Assembly (NCBI GenBank): GCA_029532415.1
Contig: JAQOTA010000026.1
Location: 62,001-126,000 of the forward strand
Origin: Marasmius tenuissimus
Lineage: Eukaryota > Basidiomycota > Agaricomycetes > Agaricales > Marasmiaceae
DNA length: 64,000 bases
Direction of reading: 5' to 3'
Position 1 is the first letter of the stretch, and each line of letters begins with the position of its first letter. Under the pieces are notes generated by a model. That model was not told the origin of the DNA, ran no database searches, and worked only from the letters and a program-made list of their open reading frames with translations. Of the stretch, positions 13,149 through 24,764 are shown one piece after another. A program made the position numbers and the translations under genes.

Positions 13149-13257
13149 ATTCATTCTTTGTTTATGGTCACAGTGGTCCTGTGGAAGACCATATGCTGTC
13201 ATGCCCTACTTGACACCACCACGACATGTCCTACTTGACAGAAAAATGCCCCCAGTG
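13149..13257 (-). repeat. Right terminal inverted repeat
   Basis: Partner of 10398-10506. The outer 50 bp are essentially identical; divergence rises inward. Confidence 0.88.
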
Positions 13258-13355
13258 TTAACCCCTAGACAGGCAGTACTTAATGCCCATGAACTCCGGT
13301 CGACTCTTTGTCAAGGGTCATTGTTTGGCGATTGCACGGGTCTGTAAAGACGTAA

Positions 13356-13495
13356 CACTGGGGGCAAAAAAGCATAATTCATGTGGTATTATTCAATCTT
13401 TATGCTGAATTTATTCTAAAAAAAGCCAAATTTGGAATAAATTCAGCATAAAAATCGAATAATACTACGTGCATTATGTTATTTTGCACCCAGTG
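13356..13495. mobile_element. 140-bp palindromic MITE, CACTGGG ends, TAA target duplication
   Basis: The arms of about 61 bp are near-perfect inverted repeats, meeting at a short AT-rich centre around TAAAAAAAGCCAAATTTG. The flanks are TAA on both sides (13353-13355, 13496-13498). The first bases (CACTGGGGGC / CACTGGGTGC) match the ends of the 2.86-kb element 98 bp away, so one transposase probably moved both. Confidence 0.85.
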
Positions 13496-13678
13496 TAACT
13501 CACCCAGTCAGAGCGAACCCAAATACTTCACAAATGGACTCAGCCAGCTAAGCAAGACAGGTGTCTGTAGATAGCTACAACGCCTCCCATTTTTCGAAAT
13601 GTACAAGTGTCCGTGCGATGTCGAGCAACAATGAGGGGTGCAGCAACGTTCCAAGTAATTCGTGGCGGGGTGGTGGCT

Positions 13679-14557
13679 TCACAACTTAGTCCACTGATTG
13701 TCGATTGCTTCAAGCAAGTGAAGGTGACCAGTGACTTCCTCCTCTCTGATTTTCATAATGCACTGTATGGCTCTGCAGGCTTCACAAATCAATCGCGTGG
13801 TCCAAACTCGATGCGTCTTGAACTTCTTCTCCCTTTCAAGTTTCGTCAAGTAGCTGCAATGATTTTTAGCTTGGACGTACGCAAGAGACCATTGTGTAGA
13901 ACTCACCTCGATCGTCACCGCGCGCAGCTTGCCCACTCCGATGAGTTCCTCAACTTCTGGACTCAGCTTTACGATAGGCGGTAATAATAATGGTATGTCT
14001 GCGATGTTGCTGTCGAGTGAGTCATTCGGTAATGCTTTCGTGGAACTGGGAAGTTCATCCAGCAACACGAAAAGGAGCGGTACTAGATTCTTCTGCTGTT
14101 CATGTAGCTGCAATCGGCTTTCTGTGTTCTCAACAACCTCTGCCTGAGCGATTCGAATAGCCCAATCCAAACTCGGGAATCGAGCTGAAGATGCATGGAA
14201 ATGGTTTCAGATTGATAGGAAGAAAGCTGAAGTCGAAAGGCTGAGAGGATTTTCTGGGTTGATCAAATTGTTCTCGTTCGCATTAGAATCGTCGATGGAG
14301 GATTCGGAAGAGAAAAGGGTGAAGCCGGCAGTGAACGACTGACTTTGGAAGGACATTCCCACCATTAATGGCTTTTCGTGCTCTTCCGGCTGTAACATGT
14401 AAAATCTGATCAGGTCATAACAACAGTGCGCCACTATGATGGTTTCAAGAGAAGATCTTCGACTCGAGAATGAAAATGAGGCTCTGATGATGGCATACTG
14501 GCCTACTTCTAAGACTCTCTCCGAAGTCGGTGGTGCTTCTAAGTTGAGGAAAACCAT
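13679..14557 (-). CDS. Hypothetical protein, possibly the 5' part of an interrupted gene
   Basis: I do not recognise this gene. Minus-strand coding starts at MVFLNLEAPPTSERVLE, and after a probable short intron near 14170-14206 it continues as LDWAIRIAQAEVVENTESRL, a Leu-rich stretch (LVPLLFVLLDELP), SPEVEELIGVGKLRAV, a probable intron at about 13857-13910, and KLEREKKFKTHRVW to a stop at 13679. It could be an independent small gene. It could also be the 5' part of the kinase-like gene at 9419-10397, since both lie on the same strand and the only sizeable material between them is the two transposable elements. Confidence that it is a working gene is low. Confidence 0.35.
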
Positions 14558-14802
14558 CCCTAGCGGTTCCAACCTCCTTCCACTAGGCTCAGACGGCTGA
14601 TATCACGATGATAACATACTCGAATGTTATTGTTGATGATGGTCAGGAAGTTATGCGAGAAGTAATACGGTCATATCGGAGTCCTAAGGAAATCCTACAC
14701 GAGTGAATGGTACGGAAAGAAAAAAAGTCATCATGGTCATGTCACAAGTTCATGATAGGGAGGCTAACTGGTGCTAAACGTCTTCAATAAGCTGCACTAC
14801 GA

Positions 14803-15618
14803 TCAATGCCTCCCAACTTCATCAACCTCATAATCCGGTTTCCCGAACATGGTCTCGATCTCCAAGGGGCGGAAATCGGCGAAGGACCTTGATCGACGAA
14901 GCATGCGTCTCCGACCCTGATTCCCCTCCTGACGAGCTCTCTGACGCTGAGCGATTGCGAAGTCGCCCTTGACCGGCGTGTCGGGCATAAGTGGCAGATC
15001 CGTGGAAGTAGGAGACGGGCCAGAGCTTCGACAAGCTTGTGGTGTCGATAGGATGGGCGAGGTGATCGAATCAGCCTTGGGAACGGTCATATAGAAAGGT
15101 GATCTCTTCTCCGGCTTTCGGGTTTCAGCCTTGGGTGTCAGTGGTGGCACCCCGGCATTCTCTTTCTGGCGAAAAAATAGCGACCGAAGTCCGAGTCGAT
15201 CTCGAAGCCTAATAGAGATCGAGTCGATTCCTTTGTCGTCCTTGACCATCTCAGCTTCGAGCTCTCGCTTCGCTGCACCCTCGTCCACTGAGACCTCCTC
15301 TCCACCCTCCCTGACAGATGGAAAGTCGGTCGATCTCCACGTTGCATTCCTTCTCCTCGTTCCCGTTCTTGTCGTCATCGCCGCCGCGTCTTTAAGTTCC
15401 TTTGCGTACAAGTTGAAGTCGATTCTTGGGGGACGGGGTTTTCGAACGTTGTCGTCCGTCTGACGACGTAGGAATCTTTTGGCATCGGGATCTGGGTAGC
15501 CATCGCGATCCAAAGGGGAGGTGGGTTTCTTGGAGAAAGGAACATGAGATCGAGACAACGGAGAATTGAAAGGAGAGCCCAGTGTGGAAGTAGGAGTCTG
15601 GGAAGTGGGGGAGTGCAT
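14803..15618 (-). CDS. Hypothetical disordered protein with C-terminal RRSRSFADFRP motif
   Basis: I do not recognise a known domain. The about 271-aa product is rich in Ser, Pro, Arg and Lys and looks largely disordered: Ser/Pro/Thr N-terminus, KRFLRRQ near residue 50, a charged middle, RLRDRLGLRSLFFRQKENAG, and near the end MLRRSRSFADFRP. The gene at 37598-38629 shares three of these features in the same order (TFLRRQ; RKRLGSLFCRRTAKEN; LRRSRSFAGFRP), so the two are distant paralogues. RxRSxSF resembles a target of basophilic kinases. The start at 15618 is chosen over an in-frame ATG at 15711 because a TATAAAA element lies at 15664-15670, between them and about 46 nt before 15618. No introns are evident. 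Confidence 0.7.
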   Translation of the reverse strand: MHSPTSQTPTSTLGSPFNSPLSRSHVPFSKKPTSPLDRDGYPDPDAKRFLRRQTDDNVRKPRPPRIDFNLYAKELKDAAAMTTRTGTRRRNATWRSTDFPSVREGGEEVSVDEGAAKRELEAEMVKDDKGIDSISIRLRDRLGLRSLFFRQKENAGVPPLTPKAETRKPEKRSPFYMTVPKADSITSPILSTPQACRSSGPSPTSTDLPLMPDTPVKGDFAIAQRQRARQEGNQGRRRMLRRSRSFADFRPLEIETMFGKPDYEVDEVGRH

Positions 15619-15663
15619 CTTTGGTTTCACAGGGTCAGGCCGTAGGGAAATCTGTAGCCTTGC

Positions 15664-15670
15664 TTTTATA
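15664..15670 (-). promoter_or_regulatory. TATA box of the gene at 14803-15618
   Basis: TATAAAA on the minus strand, 46 nt upstream of the chosen ATG and downstream of the alternative ATG at 15711. Confidence 0.55.
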
Positions 15671-16454
15671 CCCAGAGCACTGCATGCTGTTCTGGTCCAA
15701 GTGTGTGGCATGGATGGTCAAAGCCGAAACAGAGTATGGATGTGGCATTTGGTAATCGCGTCGGTATCTGGTCAAAGCGTCAGACAGTGTCCGGTGCCAT
15801 GACTGGGTGTAATCGACCTTTTAGATAACATTTGAGCTGGGGTCAATCATCGAGCTCAATTTAGCTTGCCTAGAGATATCTTTGATGCCAGAAAAGTCGC
15901 TGAAACGCCTGCTCATGATTGCTCGCCGGCGTTTTCGTAACTTTTTGAGGCTCAAAGCCAGTTGTCGTTCGGGTTGCAGGACCGGGCTGCGGTTGGCGGG
16001 GACCAATTACAATTAATTGAACCGTATGATGGCCACAGGGATATTGAGCTGAGATCGTGATATTTGTTCCAGAGAAGCTTGGTCGTGAGCTGTCGTGAGT
16101 GGCAGTTCGAGAAGAACCCTGGTCCCTGGCCAGCCAGCCAGAGCCAGCCCTGCCAGGTCTACTTCTGATTTTGGCAACATCTTCTCACGCGTATTTTGAC
16201 AACGTCGATTCCGAAAGCGATTCATACTTGCACTCACCCAGCACAAAAATCTGTTCAAAGACAGGATGATGGACATATAAGCTACATAAATCATAATCAG
16301 CATATTATACAATATACAGGCGACGCTGCGGTACAAATGACATCGAAAAAGAAGCCCCAGTCCAACTCGAACTCGGATATAAGCAAACTTCAGGTGAGTG
16401 ATGCGGTTTTTACAAGTCTTTTCTTCACACCAACTGTCTTGTAAGAGGCCAGAA
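15671..16454. other. Intergenic
   Basis: Upstream region of the 14803-15618 gene and 3' flank of the next minus-strand gene. Short ORFs only; no gene called. Confidence 0.4.
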
Positions 16455-17624
16455 TCACTTTCTCAGCACCCAGTCCATCATTCCACTTGGCATCGCCCAC
16501 TTCATCAACCCACCAAAGGTAGAACTAGAGCCGCTCGAACTAGTACTGTCGCTCCCCGAATCACTGCTATCGTTCCCCTCAGCCATATGCTCAAACATCC
16601 GCGTATCACACTCCAAGTCAGGGTCCCGCCTCTGAAAGTACGGAATCATAAAAGACTTCTTCGGTCTCGGTGGAACAATAGGCCTGGAATGGCTTGCCTT
16701 CCTGGCCTTGATTTCTCGTTGACGAGCACGGAAAGCAGCTGCAAGCTTCGGCTTGTACTTGGAACTGGCGTGCCGCCTGGACTGCGAATGGTTGAACACG
16801 GTTCTCCTGACCACCTTTCGATCTGCTGGTGTCATTTCGGACGTGTCGAGCGGAGAGATTTCCTTGGCTTTGGAACGGAGAATAGCGCGTTCGATGGACT
16901 TTTCTAGTTCTTCTGTGCTTCTGGGGGATGCTGCTGCTGAACTCGGACTGGCCTGAGGTACTGATGCGGTGTACCCGCCGGGCTGAAGGAAAACGTCGGG
17001 GAGATCGATGTACTCGTCACTATAGAGCGGTGAAAGCGGCCTGAAGGTTTCGTTGGGATTGCCGAAGGGATTAGTGAATACGGGAGCCGACATGTCGGTG
17101 TACGAGATGGGTTTGAGAGGGAATTCTGGGATGCCCGCGTTTGACATGTCATCCGAGAAGCGTGAGCCAAGATCTCGCATCTCGTCGTTGGGCAGTTCTG
17201 GCAAAAACCTATTTGGAACAGGTTCCGTTTCCTCAACATCGCTGCGTAGGAGGTCGCTTGCATGGACGAGACTGTTCGAGGTTTCGGGATGAGGCCGCTT
17301 CTCTGCCGTTTCCTCTTTCAACTCCAACTTTTCCATCCACAATCCGATCTGTTCCTCATCTTTCTCCACGACTTTCTTTGAGGACGTGTCTGAAACGTTC
17401 GTGTGGTCTGCGAACGGATTGCCACCATCAAGCTGGTCCAATTTAGGCTCCTTCCTCAGAAGCGGCCGAGGTCTCGAGATCTTCAGGCTGGCCTGTTTGC
17501 CTGGAGCGGTTCCAGCGTAGTACTCTCGACCGAGACTTGCCTGGTCAAACGCGTCAGCACATGTGCAGGCCTCAGTGAAAAGAGAGAAACGTACGTTTTC
17601 GTTGTTGGTCATGTTTGAGGTCAT
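16455..17624 (-). CDS. Hypothetical acidic, Ser/Pro-rich protein
   Basis: I do not recognise a family. The long minus-strand frame encodes a mostly disordered protein: acidic and Pro-rich N-terminal half, an NPFGNPNETFRPLSP segment, a Ser/Ala tract (SPSSAAASPRSTEE), a basic region with a possible helical stretch (KYKPKLAAAFRARQREIKARK), PPRPKKSFMIPYF, and a Ser/Asp/Gly tail ending MKWAMPSGMMDWVLRK. The start at 17624 (MTSNMTNNEN) lies about 90 nt downstream of a TATA-like sequence near 17712. A 51-nt GT-AG intron probably removes the VRFSLFTEACTC segment, joining NNEN to ASLGREYY. The basic C-terminus could be nuclear targeting, but this is inference. Confidence 0.65.
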   Translation of the reverse strand: MTSNMTNNENVRFSLFTEACTCADAFDQASLGREYYAGTAPGKQASLKISRPRPLLRKEPKLDQLDGGNPFADHTNVSDTSSKKVVEKDEEQIGLWMEKLELKEETAEKRPHPETSNSLVHASDLLRSDVEETEPVPNRFLPELPNDEMRDLGSRFSDDMSNAGIPEFPLKPISYTDMSAPVFTNPFGNPNETFRPLSPLYSDEYIDLPDVFLQPGGYTASVPQASPSSAAASPRSTEELEKSIERAILRSKAKEISPLDTSEMTPADRKVVRRTVFNHSQSRRHASSKYKPKLAAAFRARQREIKARKASHSRPIVPPRPKKSFMIPYFQRRDPDLECDTRMFEHMAEGNDSSDSGSDSTSSSGSSSTFGGLMKWAMPSGMMDWVLRK

Positions 17625-18163
17625 TTCTGGGTTTGGGAGAGTGAGTTCTGTAGAGTGCAGTGAACGAGTATGAAGCAGAAGATTGTGGAGAATTTTCAGC
17701 CGCAGGACCCGATTTATATATTGTTCGACATGCTGGACAATGGGCTTGGGCACTTGAATGTGGCTTCGACGATGCTTGTGGCCTTTGCCCGATTAGGCGA
17801 GCCACCAACGGTGGATATCTATGCTTTGGCCAGCGATAACCATAAATGGAAGTGACTAATAGTCGCATCGCTATTCCTCTTCTGATTGGGAAATAATAAA
17901 CGGGATTGCATTGTCTTCGAGTGGGGTAGCCTGGTCAAACCACAGGAAGTACCACCTTCCATCGCTACGTACGCCACTCTCTCTCTTGAACTCCAAAAGC
18001 GCTCGGAAAGCGCCCGTGGATGAGTCATGGTGGGAGAATTTTGTGGCACCGAGTACCGGAGTGTTCCAACTTCCATGGATCTGATTCTGAATCAGCTTGA
18101 AGCCGGTTCAGTGCTGCTCATTTGTTCCTCTATTCTTGACCACCACCCACTACCGATACGACT
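17625..18163. other. Intergenic, divergent promoters
   Basis: Lies between a minus-strand and a plus-strand gene. Contains the TATA-like TTATATATTG near 17712. Nothing else is seen. Confidence 0.4.
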
Positions 18164-18912
18164 ATGACTTCCTCGAAGAGTAAGCCTGATCCTCCCTTTT
18201 AAAATCTCCTCGTTTATACTCACATACTGACAATCTCATCACAGACGATCTCCCAGTCAACTACGGCGTCCTCTTGTTCCCCACATTCCAAGCCCTCGAT
18301 GTATTTGGGCCGCTCGACGCTCTAAACATTCTATCCCGCAAGGTCCCTCTCAATCTTTCCGTCATCGGACCAACTCTCGAACCCCTATCTACCAAACCCA
18401 GAAACCCCTCGTTGAACCCGTTCAACTCCAACTTTGGCGAATCAGTCGTTCCAACACACTCCATCACAGACGCGCCTCCTCTTGACGTTCTCATCGTTCC
18501 GGGCGGCTCGGGTACCAGAGACGATGATATCGGTCCTGTGATCGACTACATCAGGGCGACCTATCCGTCTCTGAAATATATCTTGACCGTCTGTACTGGA
18601 TCCTGGCTTACAGCTCGTGCGGGTATCCTAGACGGGAAGCGAGCCACATCCAATAAAATGTCGTGGGCGGATACCAAGAAGGTTGGGCCAAATGTGAAGT
18701 GGGTATCTCACGCACGATGGGTTGTTGATGGGAATATTTGGACGTCTTCTGGGGTTGCGGCTGGGATAGACGCGATGTTGGCGTTTATCAAGGAAATTTA
18801 TGGGGATGAGCTGGCTACGCACTGTAGCCATGTCATGGAATACGAGCCACACAAGGACGCGAGCTACGATCCATTTGCGGATTTGTACAATCTTCCGAGA
18901 GAGAACTGCTAG
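18164..18912 (+). CDS. DJ-1/PfpI (type 1 glutamine amidotransferase-like) family protein
   Basis: Probably a cytosolic enzyme of the ThiJ/PfpI superfamily close to isonitrile hydratase-like and AraC-associated members. Exon 1 encodes only MTSSK(N); a 65-nt intron (18180-18244) precedes DLPVNYGVLLFPTFQALDVFGP, the usual N-terminal strand and substrate loop. VLIVPGGSGTRDDD is the glycine-rich turn, and TVCTGSWLTARAG carries the nucleophile Cys. RATSNKMSW and RWVVDGNIWTSSGVAAGIDAML complete the fold. Length is about 227 aa, normal for the family. The actual substrate (isonitrile, glyoxal or other) cannot be decided from the sequence. Confidence 0.9.
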
Positions 18913-19104
18913 GGAAAGGTTACTTGTACTTATCCGGTGATGTCAAAATGGGAGCTGGGAATCGAACCGTTTGTGTATGTAGAATAAAAGTGAATGTCAT
19001 TGTACAGTTACTGATGGATGACTGACTAGAGTTACAGGTGTTCACTGTACCAACCCCCGAGTCTCGATGGGGGAATAAGTACAAGTACAGTACACCGACA
19101 TCGG

Positions 19105-20767
19105 TCACTTTCTACCACGAAAGACGTATCGATAGTTGCTGTTCCAATAACGTGATGGTCCGGATGCGCTCTGCTGCAGCGCATCTTCATCAACTCCTTG
19201 GATATAAACATGAACCTTCGGGATGACCCCTCTCCACTTGTTCTGATCCAACCCCTTCACAATGTTCGCACCCATCTTCTCCAGCGTCTCAACCTCCCTC
19301 AATCCTTCCCATTCGGTGTAGCACGTGAACACAGCGGGAATTCCTTTGTCCAAAATAACCTCCAACGTCTTTGTCCACGATTCGGTTTCCATCTCCGAAA
19401 AACCCGTGTTGAGCGCAACGATGATATCGGGCGTCTTTCGGTTCGATTTGGAGGAGCGAAGATATTCATGGTACGTCGTTTTCTCGTACGCATAGACACG
19501 ACTACGCCCATCCGAGCGGCACGAAGGGCAAGCGAGATTCGGTGGTTCATAGAACCCAGGCGGCGGAAGCTGAACGTCTGGCCCAATGAAAGTCGCTTCA
19601 AGGGTTTTCAACCGAGGAAGCTGGTGCAAGAACTCCTCCAACATCGCCTTAGCAGACATCTCCCTCATGCCCGCTCCGACGAGGTGAATGCAGAGCTGCG
19701 TACGGGAACCCAGCCATTCCGTACCATACACGTCCTCCAACGCAGCGAACGTAGTGAGCGGCAAAACGGATGCTTCCGTAGCCATCATTCGAACAGCCTT
19801 AAGGGGTGCAGGGTTGTAGGTGGAGAAATCACGACACATGATCTCGGAGTAGAGTTTGAAGTCGGGATAGACGCGTCTGTGATAATCGTCCCAGTCCTTC
19901 ACGGTCGAGATCGGGATGTACGTTTTTCGGAGAACCTCAGAGCAGATGACGAGCTGGACACGACTTTTACAGTGAATTGCCCAGTCGATGCTGACCCGAT
20001 CGATCGCACCAAGGTCTTGGTGGTCTTTGCACAGTTCGGCTGTATGGGCTTTGGGGAACTCTTTTTCGCATTCTGGGGAGCACCACCATCCGAGACGACA
20101 TTCGGAGCAAGGCTTGAGAGGGATGTGAGGGGTGGGTGTCATGAATCGAGTCTTGAAGCAAACTTCGCATTTCGGTTGGTAACTGGAGGCATAGTCTACG
20201 TGTGGGTAATCGCGAAACAGGTAATATACATCCAACAGACTCACCGAATCCACTCCACTGGAAGCATCCCATACGGATTCATCGCGTTAGGTCGAGAGTA
20301 TACCTGTAATCGGCTATGCTAAAGCCGTAATGATATGAACATCCTCCTCCCAGAAGACGCGTGAAAACACACCTGCTCCCATTCAAAACTCTCCAGACCG
20401 AAAGCTCCAAGTCGAAAGGTCCCAATTGTCTTATCATATTCGTTGACGCGCTTTAATGATGAACACAGTTGCTTGTGCATCAACTTCCAGTCCTTTTTCT
20501 GGCACTGTGCACTACCTTCGAACAAAGAACGAAGAAAATCGATGTCGTCAATAACCTAAAAAAAACAACGCCAAAAAGACCTTGATACGCACAATAGTAG
20601 ACCCGCGAGCATCCAGAGCAAACTTGAAATGCAGTTTCTTTGGCAGCAGGGCGAAAACAATTCGAACAACAAAGACCGGCGACTTGAGAAGGTGTGATAG
20701 CAACGATTGCGCATAGAGGAGGCTCAGGGATGGAAGGAGAGATGTATCCGTTGAGATTATTATTCAT
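19105..20767 (-). CDS. MYND zinc-finger protein with Mss51-like C-terminal domain
   Basis: Two Cys/His clusters are visible. The first (CSNC-x10-CSGC, YYCSAQCQKKDWKLMHKQLC across an intron) is a canonical MYND finger. The second (CEVC-x16-CSEC, WWCSPECEKEF-x3-H-x4-C) is a second MYND-type finger like that of Mss51. The remainder (about 280 aa, with LCIHLVGAGMREM, LPRLKTLEATFIGPD, PDIIVALNTGFSEME, PAVFTCYTEWE and PKVHVYIQG) matches the Mss51-like C-terminal domain. In yeast Mss51 is a mitochondrial translational activator for COX1; filamentous fungi have several relatives of unknown role. The start is the ATG at 20767 (MNNNLNGYIS). Introns separate the first finger into two exons and precede MDSVSLLDVYY. 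No obvious mitochondrial presequence is seen, so the location is uncertain. Confidence 0.85.
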
Positions 20768-21783
20768 TTTGTAGACGTTGAGGGCGTTAGAGGCAGGACT
20801 TGAGACGATGTGATGGTGGTTCAAGCGAGAGAAAGCAGTTTCGTGATGGAAGGTCTTTATTTGATCAAGCGATCGCGATAAGATCGAAGCACACCAGGCG
20901 CGTCTGAGGCGTGGGAATTGATAGATGCCTCGAGTTGTGTAACACCTCCGCGAAGGAGCCTACTTACGGGTTCACCGCAGGAGGTCGCAGGTAATGAGTT
21001 TGGAGCGGAATTTTGGACGCTGGGAGGGTCATCGCACATTTTTGGCACACATTGGTGAGCAGGCAGCCGGTACAATACGGCTAAAACCGAAATATTCGTG
21101 TGGAATGTTTGGTTCTTGATTTAGCGGACCACCGGTGGAACGTTGGTACATATATAGGTGGAGTACGCGGTGGTGCAAGCGTCGAAGGAACTCGAGCAAG
21201 CTGTAGCCGATCCGGGTGGTCGCCGTCGATCGTCAAGTAGAAACGAGCTGAGTAAGTAGCAGGATATATGGAGCAATATTTGACTGTATCATACTGAGTA
21301 CGATAAAATCGAATCACGCCATCCTAACGGATCTGAAGCGTGGGACTCAATAGTCCTCTGGTAGACCCAGGTGATTTGAGTTCTTCAGGAGTTTTGAGTT
21401 CCAAGTCACCGTTTGAATAGATAGTTGGTACACATATCCATCCGACTCCTGCGACCAAAACATAGCATTCTCCTAAATCTCCTCGCCTGCAACCCCTAGC
21501 TTCAGCCACAATTTCAAACGACTGGCCAAACAAGCCTGCATAAAAAAAACATAGACCGCAGGCCTTGTGCCTGAACCGCCCCAAGAGATTGATAATTCAG
21601 ATCGGTCTGTATATCATGAGTAAGCCTTCGATATATTCTGAGTCTCCTTAGATTGGTCAGAATCGAATGCTTCCTAAGCAACCGTTGGCCTCAAATAAGT
21701 ATAAGATAGCAAGAACGAGCACCATTCATCCACACAACTTCTTATCATTCGTGCTCGTCCTCTCCTCTACAACTCACGCCAAT
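20768..21783. other. Intergenic, divergent promoters
   Basis: Between the MYND gene and the old yellow enzyme. TATA-like AAGTATAAGATAG near 21697 lies about 85 nt before the next ATG. No gene seen. Confidence 0.4.
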
Positions 21784-23167
<1,384 letters not shown>

Positions 23168-24764
23168 GGACATCAAGACTGCCGAGGCAAAGTCGTAACA
23201 GAGCCTAGGGAGTACTTACCCTGGTATAGCGTGTAGAATAGCTGAACCATAGATCAATTTTGTCATGCAATTGCCGGCAGTCCGCGTCTGAGGCGTGGGG
23301 ATCGGAAATCTCCTGGTAGGTGAATCTCGTTCTACAAAAATTCAGTCGGGGCAGTTGGGCATTTGGCAGCCTCGTTCAACGGCAGCTCGAATTCGAGTCT
23401 CGACCGCAGGTATTTCCGTTTTACCCGAGTGGTTTCAATCCTTGATTGAAACTGAGAGCAGGATGGGTTCTGTGATTGGCTGTGATGCAGCGAGGTACAC
23501 AAGGTCGTGATCAGTAATCAAGCGGGTAATTTTTCTTGGAATGACAAACCTCGTGCAAGCTAAATAGAGTTGGTAAAGATGGCGAGGGGAAGTCTTTGGA
23601 AGAGTGGCGGCGGTGTTGAGACAGTGCATCCGCAGCTTATCCAGTATCCGAATCTTTATCTACATATTTCGACATTCTCCGAGCTCTTGATTCCAAGTCA
23701 CCGATGGCGAGCGGACGATTCAAGTCGAGGTTCTAGAAGCGAATCCGAGGCTAATTGAGAATTGCTATTGCATGTTTGCTGAGCGAGTCCGTCAGAAAAC
23801 CGAACGTACGGGAGAGAGTCGAAATAAGTTACTCCAGGTTTGACTGGTATCCATAAGACAGGAGGAGAGCGGACCAAAGGGATGTCAAGGGGCTGGTTGT
23901 GTTGGTCCAACGTTTGGACGTTATCACGGTTGTGGGCGCGAATTATTAAGTGACATTTTCGACGCGTCACGACTCCAACTCACACGTAACTGTTCGACTT
24001 ATTTGGCTGTGAAATTCCCACCCTCTCATCTCTTCTGAGCTCAACGATCACGAAAGGCCATGAAGTTCTTATCAACATCTTGAATGCATTCTGGGTGCGC
24101 AGGATCCTCGCAGATCATTTTTTTCTGGGGTAATAAGGCCTATAACAAGTCCATACAGGTCATGGTGATGTATTGTCCCGGAACACTCAAAGAAACTCGT
24201 CCTGAGCGCTGAGCACCCGCTCGGGACCCACTACCGACCAGGAACTGCCAAAGACGTGCGTAATGCGAAGGACTACCGGATAGAGCTCAAAGTAGAACTC
24301 TCATTGTACTTCTCCAGATGGCACAGAACATTATGGGCTATTGTTCGTGCCTTCTCCAAAAAGGGAACATAGGCTCTCTTGTCTCCAAATAGGCGGCCCC
24401 ATCAAACGAACAACTGTATCAAACGTTACCCTGGCCTTGTCAAAGCTGAGCGATCTTGTTCGCTTTGATTGCAGGAGATACCGAGCAGTAGGGAGTTGGA
24501 CCTCCCAGGCTCTCAGGGCGTCCCACATATCAACGAGGCGGCGTGAGATATGAAGTTCGATCGCGAGCGATGCGTTGCGAGGCTCCCGGGTGCAGAACGC
24601 CACGACAGCCCGAATTGTGTCACGATAGGCATCCGTCAACATACTATGTAAACAGAACAGTTCTAGTCCAAGACCTCAACAAACACCCCGTTTCGCTCCG
24701 CTCAAGGTATGTTCACTAACTCTCCCTGATATCACCATCCTAATCCTCAGAATCAGGCTGGGCA
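23168..24764. other. Intergenic upstream of membrane protein copy A
   Basis: No recognisable gene. A 103-codon minus-strand ORF at 24331-24642 begins with ATG (MLTDAYRDTIRAVV) and has balanced composition, but I do not recognise it; it may be an exon of a small gene or chance. Just before 24765 a 5'-UTR intron is likely (CAAG|GTATGTTCAC ... TCCTCAG), because the corresponding sequence is recognisable upstream of copy B. Confidence 0.4.

Larger units (their letters stand above)
10398..13257. mobile_element. Non-autonomous DNA transposon, 2,860 bp, CACTGGG ends, TTA target duplication
   Basis: Both ends begin CACTGGGGGCATTTTTCTGT when read inward and are inverted repeats of each other over 109 bp. 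The element is flanked on both sides by TTA (10395-10397 and 13258-13260). No transposase-length ORF is present, so it must move in trans or be dead. A 3-bp TWA duplication fits PIF/Harbinger; CACTG termini with a 3-bp duplication also fit CACTA/EnSpm. I cannot choose between them without a transposase. The interior holds a nested foldback (10636-10943) and two fields of TCATGAGCGCT-type repeats (about 11190-11370 and 12520-12720). Confidence 0.85.

Noticed and set aside
19198..20322. 374-codon plus-strand ORF
   Set aside because: Antisense to the Mss51-like gene; Arg/Phe/Val-rich with no motif, a shadow of the real frame.
23330..23420. tRNA-like segment with GGCAGCTCGAATTCGAGTC
   Set aside because: Resembles a T arm but no acceptor, D or anticodon stems pair with it.
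24331..24642. 103-codon minus-strand ORF as a gene
   Set aside because: Starts with ATG but has no recognised motif, no visible splice partners and no paralogue at the equivalent place upstream of copy B.
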